From Xylocopa sonorina (taxonomy: Eukaryota > Arthropoda > Insecta > Hymenoptera > Apidae), in the NCBI RefSeq assembly GCF_050948175.1, contig NW_027490269.1, positions 62,001 through 126,000 of the forward strand: a DNA stretch of 64,000 nucleotides. Direction: 5' to 3'. This document shows positions 14,082-24,648 of the stretch, piece after piece. A program made the translations under genes and the position numbers. Position 1 is the stretch's first letter, and each line of letters starts with the position of its first letter. The notes under the pieces are model-generated. The model was not told the DNA's origin. It searched no databases and saw only the letters and a program-made list of their open reading frames with translations.

Positions 14082-17000
14082 TCTCACTTCTATGTTTCAT
14101 GATAAGATATAATATTCATTGCGAAGTGTCATGTATATCTCGTATTCACATCAAAAGAATGTAAATGCGACACTTCCATGCTAGGAAATAGCGTTTGCAG
14201 ATGTCTACGTATCGCAGCAATAGAGTTCCAATGCTTCCTAAAACGCGATATCGCATCTCTCTTCTATGTTTCATGAGAAGGTATAATATTCATTGCGAAG
14301 CGTCATGTATACCTCGTACTCACTTCACAAGAATGTAAATGCGACACTTCCTTGCTAGGAAATATTGTTTGCAGATGTCTACGTATCATAGCAATAGAGT
14401 ACTAATGCTTCTTAAAACGAGATGTCGTATTTCATTTGTATGTTTCGTAATAAGATATAATATTCATTGTGTAATGTTATGTATACCTCGTATTCACTTC
14501 AGAGGAATGTAAGTGCGAAATTTCCTTGCTAGAAAATAGAGTTTGCAGATGTCTACGTATATAGGCAGTAGAGTGCTAATGCTTCTCAAAACTCGATATA
14601 GCACCTCATTCCTATGTTTCATGATAAGATAGAATATTCATTGCGAAGTGTCATGTATATCTCGTATTCACATCAAAAGAATGTAAATGCGACACTTCCA
14701 TGCTAGGAAATAGCAGTTGCAGTATCTACGTATCGCAGCAATAGAGTTCCAATGCTTCCTAAAACGCGATATCGCATCTCTCTTCTATGTTTCATGATAA
14801 GGTATAATATTCACTGCGAAGCGTCATGTATACCTCGTATTCACTTCAAATGAATGTAAATGCGACACTTCCATGCTAGGAAATAGCGTTTGCAGATGTC
14901 TACGTATCGTAGCAATAGAGCTCTAATGCTTCTCAAAACGCGATATAGCACCTCATTCCTATGTTTCATGATAAGATATAATATTCATGGCGAAGTGTCA
15001 TGTATACCTCGTATTCACTTCAAAGGAACGTAAATAAGACACTTCCATGCTAGGAAATAGCGTGTGCAGATGTCTACGTATCGTAGCAATAGAGTTCTAA
15101 TGCTTCTTAGAACGCGATATCGCATCTCACTTCTATGTTTCATGATAAGATATAATATTCATTGCGAAGTGTCATGTATACCTCATATTCACTTCAAAAG
15201 AATGTAAATGCGACACTTCCATGCTAGGAAATAGCGTTTTGCAGATGTCTACGTATCGTAGCAATAGAGTTCCAATGCTTCTTAAAACGCGATATCGCAT
15301 CTCACATCTATGTTTCATGATAAGATATAATATTCATTGCGAAGTGTCATGTATACCTCGTATTCACTTCAGAAGAACGTAAATAAGACACTTCCATGCT
15401 AGGAAATAGCGTTTGCAGATGTCTACGTATCACAGCAATAGAGCACTAATGCTTCTTAAAATGAGATGTCGTATTTCATTTCTATGTTCCGTAATAAGAT
15501 ATAATATTCATTGTGTAATGTTATGTATACCTTGTATTCACTTCAGTGGAATGTAAGTGCGAAATTTCCTTGCTAGGAAATAGCGTTTGCAGATGTCTAC
15601 GTATCGTAGCAATAGAGTTCTAATGCTTCTTAAAACGCGATATCGCATCTCACTGCTATGTTTCATGAGAAGATATAATATTCATTGCGAAGTGTCATGT
15701 ATACCTCCTATTCACTTCAAAAGAATGTAAATGCGTCACTTCCATGCTAGGAAATAGCGTTTGCAGATGTCTACGTATCGCAGCAATAGAGATCCAATGC
15801 TTCCTAAAACGCGAGATCGCATCACTCTTCTATGTTTCATGATAAGATATAATATTCATTGCGAACTGTCATGTATACCTCGTATTCACTTCAAAAGAAC
15901 GTAAGTAAGACACTTCCATGCTAGGAAATAGCGTTTGCAGATGTCTACGTATCACAGCAATAGAGTATTAATGCTTCTTAAAACGAGATGTCGTATTTCA
16001 TTTCTATGTTCCGTAATAAGATATAATATTCATTGTGTAATGTTATGTATACCTTGTATTCACTTCAGTGGAATGTAAGTGCGAAATGTCCTTGCTAGGA
16101 AATAGCGTTTGCAGATGTCTACGTATCGTAGCAATAGAGTACTAATGCTTCTTATAACGCGATATCGCATCTCACTGCTATGTTTCATGAGAAGATATAA
16201 TATTCATTGCGAAGTGTCATGTATATCTCGTATTCACATCAAAAACATGTAAATGCGACACTTCCATGCTAGGAAATAGCGTTTGCAGATGTCTACGTAT
16301 CGCAGCAATAGAGTTCCAATGGTTCCTAAAACGCGATATCGCATATCTCTTCTATGTTTCACGATAAGGTATAATATTCATTGCGAAGTGTCATGTATAC
16401 CTCGTATTCATTTCAAAAGAATGTAAATGCGACACTTCCATGCTAGGAAATAGCGTCTGCAGATGTCTACGTATCGCAGCAATAGAGATCCAATGCTTCC
16501 TAAAACGCGATATCGCATTACTGTTCTATGTTTCATGATAAGGTATAATATTCATTTCGAAGTGTCATGTATACCTCGTATTCACTTCAAATGAGTGTAA
16601 ATGGGACACTTCCATGCTAGGAAATAGCGTTTGCAGATGTCTGCGTATCGTAGCAATAGAGTTCTAATGCTTCTTAAAACGAGATGTCGCAACTCATTCC
16701 TATGTTTCATGATAAGATATAATATTCATTGCGAAGTGTCATGTATACCTCGTATTCACTTCAAAAGAATGTAAATGCGACACTTCCATGCTAGGAAATA
16801 GCGTTTGCAGATGTCTACGTATCGTAGCAATAGAGTTCTAGTGCTTCTCAAAACCCGATATAGCACCTCATTCCTATGTTTCATAATAAGATATAATATT
16901 CATTGCGAAGTGTCATGTATACCTCGTATTCACTTCAAAAGAATGCAAATGCGACACTTCCATGCTAGGAAATAGCGTTTGCAGATGTCTACGTATCGCA

Positions 17001-18794
17001 GCAATAGAGATCCAATGCTTCCTAAAACACGATATCGCATCACTCTTCTATGTTTCATGATAAGGTATAATATTCATTACGAAGTGTCATGTATACCACG
17101 TATTCACTTCAAATGAATGTAAATGCGACACTTCCATGCTAGGAAAATTGCGTTTGCAGATGTATACGTATCGTAGCAATAGAGTTCTAATGCTTCCTAA
17201 AACGCGATATCGCATCTCACTGCTATGTTTCATGATAAGGTATAATATTCATTGCGAAGCGTCATGTATACCTCGTATTCACTTCAAATGAATGTAAATG
17301 CGACACTTCCATGCTAGGAAATAGCGTTTGCAGATGTCTGCGTATCGTAGCAATAGAGTACTAATGCTTCTTAAAACGCGATATCGCATCTCACTGCTAT
17401 GTTTCATGATAAGATATAATATTCATTGCGAAGTGTCATGTATACCTCGTATTCACTTCAAAAGAATGTAAATGCGACACTTCCATGCTAGGAAATAGCG
17501 TTTGCAGATGTCTACGTATCGCAGCAATAGAGTTCCAATGCTTCCTAAAACGCGATATCGCATATCTCTTCTATGTTTCACGATAAGGTATAATATTCAT
17601 TGCGAAGTGTCATGTATACCTCGTATTCACTTCAAAAGAATGTAAATGCGACACTTCCATGCTAGGAAATAGCGTTTGCAGATGTCTACGTATCGCAGCA
17701 ATAGAGATCCAATGCTTCCTAAAACGCGATATCGCATTACTGTTCTATGTTTCATGATAAGGTATAATATTCATTTCGAAGTGTCATGTATACCTCGTAT
17801 TCACTTCAAATGAATGTAAATGCGACACTTCCATGCTAGGAAATAGCGTTTGCAGATGTCTACGTATCGCAGCAATAGAGTTCCAATGCTTCCTAAAACG
17901 CGATATCGCATCTCTCTTCTATGTTTCATGATAAGGTATAATATTCATTGCGAAGCGTCATGTATACCTCGTATTCACTTCAAATGAATGTAAATGCGAC
18001 ACTTCCATGCTAGGAAATAGCGTTTGCAGATGTCTACGTATCGCAGCAATAGAGTTCCAATGCTTCCTAAAACGCGATATCGCATCTCTCTTCTATGTTT
18101 CATGATAAGGTATAATATTCATTGCGAAGCGTCATGTATACCTCGTATTCACTTCAAATGAATGTAAATGCGACACTTCCATGCTAGGAAATAGCGTTTG
18201 CAGATGTCTACGTATCGTAGCAATAGATTTCTAATGCTTCTTAAAACGCGATATCGCATCTCACTGCTATGTTTCATTGGAAGATATAATATTCATTGCG
18301 AAGTGTCATGTATATCTCGTATTCACATCAAAAGAATGTAAATGCAACACTTCCATGCTAGGAAATAGCGTTTGCAGATGTCTACGTATCGCAGCAATAG
18401 AGTTCCAATGCTTCCTAAGACGCGATATCGCATCTCACTGCTATGTTTCATGATAAGGTATAATATTCATTGCGAAGCGTCATGTATACCTCGTATTCAC
18501 TTCAGATGAATGTAAATGCGACACTTCCATGCTAGGAAATAGCGTTTGCAGATGTCTACGTATCGCAGCAATAGAGTTCTAATGCTTCTTAAAACGCGAT
18601 ATCGCATCTCACTGCTATTTTTCATGAGAAGATATAATATTCATTATGGAGTGTTATGTATACCTCGTACTCACTTCAAAAGAATGTAAATGCGACCCAT
18701 CCAACCTAGGAAATAGCGTTTGCAGATGTCTACGTATCGTAGCAATAGAGTTCTAGTGCTTCTTAGAACGCGATATCGCATCTCACTTCTATGT
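14082..18794 (+). repeat. Patchwork of mixed monomers
   Basis: About 27 monomers without a dominant higher-order unit. It holds a divergent third 8-mer copy at its left end, a 1-bp deletion near 14723 (GCAGTATCTACG), and two GTAATAAG-type monomers (near 15430-15590 and 15950-16100) followed by an ordinary TATCGTAG monomer instead of the usual TATATAGG partner, so the cassette has been split by exchange. The word CAAAAACATGTAAATG near 16241 recurs near 39914 and 45483. An extra base gives GGAAAATTGCG near 17144. No gene is visible. Confidence 0.8.
15065..15239 (+). repeat. 175-bp monomer: linked CTCATATTC and GCGTTTTGCAG markers
   Basis: This monomer carries CCTCATATTC (usually CCTCGTATTC) and an extra T in GCGTTTTGCAG, making it 175 bp. 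The same linked pair recurs with the extra T near 19764, 22374, 25509, 28812, 31945, 39780 and 42044. It is a useful lineage marker for higher-order copies because an independent second origin of both changes together is unlikely. Confidence 0.85.
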
Positions 18795-21700
18795 TTCATG
18801 ATAAGATATAATATTCATTGCGAAGTGTCATGTATATCTCGTATTCACATCAAAAGAATGTAAATGCGACACTTCCATGCTAGGAAATAGCGTTTGCAGA
18901 TGTCTACGTATCGCAGCAATAGAGTTCCAATGCTTCCTAAAACGCGATATCGCATCTCTCTTCTATGTTTCATGAGAAGGTATAATATTCATTGCGAAGC
19001 GTCATGTATACCTCGTATTCACTTCTCAAGAATGTAAATGCGACACTTCCTTGCTAGGAAATATTGTTTGCAGATGTCTACGTATCATAGCAATAGAGTA
19101 CTAATGCTTCTTAAAACGAGATGTCGTATTTCATTTCTATGTTTCGTAATAAGATATAATATTCATTGTGTAATGTTATGTATACCTCGTATTCACTTCA
19201 GCGGAATGTAAGTGCGAAATTTCCTTGCTAGAAAATAGAGTTTGCAGATGTCTACGTATATAGGCAGTAGAGTGCTAATGCTTCTCAAAACTCGATATAG
19301 CACCTCATTCCTATGTTTCATGATAAGATATAATATTCATTGCGAAGTGTCATGTATATCTCGTATTCACATCAAAAGAATGTAAATGCGACACTTCCAT
19401 GCTAGGGAATAGCAGTTGCAGATGTCTACGTATCGCAGCAATAGAGTTCCAATGCTTCCTAAAACGCGATATCGCATCTCTCTTCTATGTTTCATGATGA
19501 GGTATAATATTCACTGCGAAGCGTCATGTATACCTCGTATTCACTTCAAATGAATGTAAATGCGACACTTCCATGCTAGGAAATAGCGTGTGCAGATGTC
19601 TACGTATCGTAGCAATAGAGTTCTAATGCTTCTTAGAACGCGATATCGCATCTCACTTCTATGTTTCATGATAAGATATAATATTCGTTGCGAAGTGTCA
19701 TGTATACCTCATATTCACTTCAAAAGAATGTAAATGCGACACTTCCATGCTAGGAAATAGCGTTTTGCAGATGTCTACGTATCGTAGCAATAGAGTTCCA
19801 ATGCTTCCTAAAACGCGATATCGCATCACTCTTCTATGTCTCATGATATGGTATAATATTCATTACGAAGTGACATGTATACCTCGTATTCACTTCAAAT
19901 GAATGTAAATGCGACACTTCCATGCTAGGAAATAGCGTTTGCAGATGTCTACGTATCGTAGCAATAGAGCTCCAATGCTTCTCAAAACGCGATATAGCAC
20001 CTCATTCCTATGTTTCATGATAAGATATAATATTCATGGCGAAGTGTCATGTATACCTCGTATTCACTTCAAAAGAACGTAAATAAGACACTTCCATGCT
20101 AGGAAATAGCGTTTGCAGATGTCTACGTATCGCAGCAATAGAGATCCAATGCTTCCTAAAACGCGATATCGCATTACTGTTCTATGTTTCATGATAAGGT
20201 ATAATATTCATTTCGATGTGTCATGTATACCTCGTATTCACTTCAAATGAATGTAAATGCGACACTTCCATGCTAGGAAATGGCGTCTGCAGATGTCTGC
20301 GTATCGTAGCAATAGAGTTCTAATGCTTCTTAAAACGAGATGTCGCAACTCATTCCTATGTTTCATGATAAGATATAATATTCATTGCGAAGTGTCATGT
20401 ATACCTCGTATTCACTTCAAAAGAATGTAAATGCGACACTTCCATGCTAGGAAATAGCGTTTGCAGATGTCTACGTATCGCAGCAATAGAGATCCAATGC
20501 TTCCTAAAACGCGATATCGCATCACTCTTCTATGTTTCATGATAAGGTATAATATTCATTACGAAGTGTCATGTATACCACGTATTCACTTCAAATGAAT
20601 GTAAATGCGACACTTCCATGCTAGGAAATAGCGTTTGCAGATGTCTACGTATCGTAGCAATAGAGTTCTAATGCTTCTTAAAACGCGATATCGCATCTCA
20701 CTGCTATGTTTCATGAGAAGATATAATATTCATTATGGAGTGTTATGTATACCTCGTACTCACTTCAAAAGAATGTAAATGCGACCCATCCATCCTAGGA
20801 AATAGCGTTTGCAGATGTCTACGTATCGTAGCAATAGAGTTCTAGTGCTTCTTAGAACGCGATATCGCATCTCACTTCTATGTTTCATGATAAGATATAA
20901 TATTCATTGCGAAGTGTCATGTATATCTCGTATTCACATCAAAAGAATGTAAATGCGACACTTCCATGCTAGGAAATAGCGTTTGCAGATGTCTACGTAT
21001 CGCAGCAATAGAGTTCCAATGCTTCCTAAAACGTGATATCGCATCTCTCTTCTATGTTTCATGAGAAGGTATAATATTCATTGCGAAGCGTCATGTATAC
21101 CTCGTATTCACTTCACAAGAATGTAAATGCGACACTTCCTTGCTAGGAAATATTGTTTGCAGATGTCTACGTATCATAGCAATAGAGTACTAATGCTTCT
21201 TAAAACGAGATGTCGTATTTCATTTCTATGTTTCGTAATAAGATATAATATTCATTGTGTAATGTTATGTATACCTCGTATTCACTTCAGCGGAATGTAA
21301 GTGCGAAATTTCCTTGCTAGAAAATAGAGTTTGCAGATGTCTACGTATATAGGCATTAGAGTGCTAATGCTTCTCAAAACTCGATATAGCACCTCATTCC
21401 TATGTTTCATGATAAGATATAATATTCATTGCGAAGTGTCATGTATATCTCGTATTCACATCAAAAGAATGTAAATGCGACACTTCCATGCTAGGAAATA
21501 GCGTTTGCAGATGTCTACGTATCGCAGCAATAGAGTTCCAATGCTTCCTAAAACGCGATATCGCATCTCTCTTCTATGTTTCATGAGAAGGTATAATATT
21601 CATTGCGAAGCGTCATGTATACCTCGTATTCACTTCTCAAGAATGTAAATGCGACACTTCCTTGCTAGGAAATATTGTTTGCAGATGTCTACGTATCATA

Positions 21701-24190
21701 GCAATAGAGTACTAATGCTTCTTAAAACGAGATGTCGTATTTCATTTCTATGTTTCGTAATAAGATATAATATTCATTGTGTAATGTTATGTATACCTCG
21801 TATTCACTTCAGCGGAATGTAAGTGCGAAATTTCCTTGCTAGAAAATAGAGTTTGCAGATGTCTACGTATATAGGCAGTAGAGTGCTAATGCTTCTCAAA
21901 ACTCGATATAGCACCTCATTCCTATGTTTCATGATAAGATATAATATTCATTGCGAAGTGTCATGTATATCTCGTATTCACATCAAAAGAATGTAAATGC
22001 GACACTTCCATGCTAGGGAATAGCAGTTGCAGATGTCTACGTATCGCAGCAATAGAGTTCCAATGCTTCCTAAAACGCGATATCGCATCTCTCTTCTATG
22101 TTTCATGATGAGGTATAATATTCACTGCGAAGCGTCATGTATACCTCGTATTCACTTCAAATGAATGTAAATGCGACACTTCCATGCTAGGAAATAGCGT
22201 GTGCAGATGTCTACGTATCGTAGCAATAGAGTTCTAATGCTTCTTAGAACGCGATATCGCATCTCACTTCTATGTTTCATGATAAGATATAATATTCATT
22301 GCGAAGTGTCATGTATACCTCATATTCACTTCAAAAGAATGTAAATGCGACACTTCCATGCTAGGAAATAGCGTTTTGCAGATGTCTACGTATCGTAGCA
22401 ATAGAGTTCCAATGCTTCCTAAAACGCGATATCGCATCACTCTTCTATGTTTCATGATATGGTATAATATTCATTACGAAGTGACATGTATACCTCGTAT
22501 TCACTTCAAATGAATGTAAATGCGACACTTCCATGCTAGGAAATAGCGTTTGCAGATGTCTACGTATCGTAGCAATAGAGCTCCAATGCTTCTCAAAACG
22601 CGATATAGCACCTCATTCCTATGTTTCATGATAAGATATAATATTCATGGCGAAGTGTCATGTATACCTCGTATTCACTTCAAAAGAACGTAAATAAGAC
22701 ACTTCCATGCTAGGAAATAGCGTTTGCAGATGTCTACGTATCGCAGCAATAGAGATCCAATGCTTCCTAAAACGCGATATCGCATTACTGTTCTATGTTT
22801 CATGATAAGGTATAATATTCATTTCGATGTGTCATGTATACCTCGTATTCACTTCAAATGAATGTAAATGCGACACTTCCATGCTAGGAAATGGCGTCTG
22901 CAGATGTCTGCGTATCGTAGCAATAGAGTTCTAATGCTTCTTAAAACGAGATGTCGCAACTCATTCCTATGTTTCATGATAAGATATAATATTCATTGCG
23001 AAGTGTCATGTATACCTCGTATTCACTTCAAAAGAATGTAAATGCGACACTTCCATGCTAGGAAATAGCGTTTGCAGATGTCTACGTATCGCAGCAATAG
23101 AGATCCAATGCTTCCTAAAACGCGATATCGCATCACTCTTCTATGTTTCATGATAAGGTATAATATTCATTACGAAGTGTCATGTATACCACGTATTCAC
23201 TTCAAATGAATGTAAATGCGACACTTCCATGCTAGGAAAATTGCGTTTGCAGATGTCTACGTATCGTAGCAATAGAGTTCTAATGCTTCCTAAAACGCGA
23301 TATCGCATCTCACTGCTATGTTTCATGATAAGGTATAATATTCATTGCGAAGCGTCATGTATACCTCGTATTCACTTCAAATGAATGTAAATGCGACACT
23401 TCCATGCTAGGAAATAGCGTTTGCAGATGTCTACGTATCGTAGCAATAGAGTTCTAATGCTTCTTAAAACGCGATATCGCATCTCACTGCTATGTTTCAT
23501 GAGAAGATATAATATTCATTATGGAGTGTTATGTATACCTCGTACTCACTTCAAAAGAATGTAAATGCGACCCATCCATCCTAGGAAATAGCGTTTGCAG
23601 ATGTCTACGTATCGTAGCAATAGAGTTCTAGTGCTTCTTAGAACGCGATATCGCATCTCACTTCTATGTTTCATGATAAGATATAATATTCATTGCGAAA
23701 TGTCATGTATATCTCGTATTCACATCAAAAGAATGTAAATGCGACACTTCCATGCTAGGAAATAGCGTTTGCAGATGTCTACGTATCGCAGCAATAGAGT
23801 TCCAATGCTTCCTAAAACGTGATATCGCATCTCTCTTCTATGTTTCATGAGAAGGTATAATATTCATTGCGAAGCGTCATGTATACCTCGTATTCACTTC
23901 ACAAGAATGTAAATGCGACACTTCCTTGCTAGGAAATATTGTTTGCAGATGTCTACGTATCATAGCAATAGAGTACTAATGCTTCTTAAAACGAGATGTC
24001 GTATTTCATTTCTATGTTTCGTAATAAGATATAATATTCATTGTGTAATGTTATGTATACCTCGTATTCACTTCAGAGGAATGTAAGTGCGAAATTTCCT
24101 TGCTAGAAAATAGAGTTTGCAGATGTCTACGTATATAGGCAGTAGAGTGCTAATGCTTCTCAAAACTCGATATAGAACCTCATTCCTATG
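18795..24190 (+). repeat. 15-mer higher-order repeat (2611 bp), second copy one monomer longer
   Basis: Copy 1 is about 18795-21405 and copy 2 about 21406-24190. Shared markers at a 2611-bp offset are CACTTCTCAAGAATG, TAGGGAATAGCAG, CATGATGAGG, ATTCACTGCG, GCGTGTGCAG, GCGTTTTGCAG, CATGATATGG, AAGTGACATG, TTCATGGCG and GGAAATGGCGTCTGC. Near 23238 copy 2 has GGAAAATTGCG and then an additional monomer with TCATGATAAGG before the TATGGAGTG monomer. Copy 1 passes straight to that monomer near 20625. One 175-bp monomer has thus been lost from copy 1 or gained in copy 2. Confidence 0.88.
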
Positions 24191-24474
24191 TTTCATGATA
24201 AGATATAATATTCATTGCGAAGTGTCATGTATATCTCGTATTCACATCAAAAGAATGTAAATGCGACACTTCCATGCTAGGGAATAGCAGTTGCAGATGT
24301 CTACGTATCGCAGCAATAGAGTTCCAATGCTTCCAAAAACGCGATATCGCATCTCTCTTCTATGTTTCATGATAAGGTATAATATTCACTGCGAAGCGTC
24401 ATGTATACCTCGTATTCACTTCAAATGAATGTAAATGCGACACTTCCATGCTAGGAAATAGCGTTTGCAGATGT

Positions 24475-24487
24475 CTACGTATCGTAG
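24475..24487. other. Monomer dyad 1: CTACGTATCGTAG
   Basis: Five-base arms CTACG/CGTAG flank a TAT centre, at monomer positions 10-22. It recurs about once per monomer. It is intact in copies reading TATCGTAG and broken in copies reading TATCGCAG, TATCATAG, TATCACAG or TATATAGG. The inner TACGTA is itself a 6-bp palindrome and is kept in most copies. A short dyad in a satellite can be a protein-binding site; no known site is recognised. Confidence 0.8.
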
Positions 24488-24514
24488 CAATAGAGTTCTA
24501 ATGCTTCTTAAAAC

Positions 24515-24524
24515 GCGATATCGC
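24515..24524. other. Monomer dyad 2: perfect 10-bp palindrome GCGATATCGC
   Basis: A perfect self-complementary 10-mer at monomer positions 50-59, centred about 38 bp after dyad 1. It is intact in most monomers. It is replaced in fixed ways in particular classes: GCGATATAGC (with CTCAAAA before it), TCGATATAGC (in the TATATAGG class), and GAGATGTCG (in the class with GTAATAAG). The pattern therefore marks monomer lineage, and any factor binding the palindrome would see a structured on/off pattern along the array. Confidence 0.85.
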
Positions 24525-24566
24525 ATCTCATTCCTATGTTTCATGATAAGATATAATATTCATTGC

Positions 24567-24620
24567 GAAGTGTCATGTATATCTCGTATTCACATCAAAA
24601 GAATGTAAATGCGACACTTC
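24567..24620. repeat. Intra-monomer inverted repeat GAAGTGTC...GACACTTC
   Basis: GAAGTGTC (monomer 102-109) and its exact reverse complement GACACTTC (148-155) occur in most monomers, separated by 38 bases. In most copies a further CACTTC at 126-131 offers an alternative partner for GAAGTG (in this copy it reads CACATC). The two CACTTC words lie 24 bp apart. A single-stranded monomer or transcript could form a stem-loop here. Whether it does so is unknown. Confidence 0.7.
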
Positions 24621-24648
24621 CATGCTAGGAAATAGCGTTTGCAGATAT

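Larger units (their letters stand above)
24466..24639 (+). repeat. Representative 174-bp monomer
   Basis: This copy is close to the majority sequence and sets the numbering used here (position 1 is the T of TGCAGATG). In order: CTACGTATCGTAG dyad at 10-22; AGCAATAGAG at 21-30; GCGATATCGC palindrome at 50-59; TCATGA at 76-81 and the overlapping GATA-type word TGATAAG at 79-85; an AT-rich core, roughly 81-99; GAAGTGTC at 102-109; GTATAC at 112-117 in most other copies (here GTATAT); GACACTTC at 148-155; and TGCTAGGAAATAGCG across 158-172. The AT-rich core contains TATAAT in nearly every copy, without the setting of a promoter. The length of 174 is 3 x 58, so reading frames carry over between copies. 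Confidence 0.95.
24191..24648 (+). repeat. Linking monomers between the 15-mer and 19-mer blocks
   Basis: Under three monomers, including the representative copy at 24466-24639. The stretch 24200-24460, with AGGGAATAGCAG, CTTCCAAAAACGCG and ATTCACTGCG, resembles 25940-26200 and 29250-29500 inside the next block. Nothing other than satellite is present. Confidence 0.8.
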
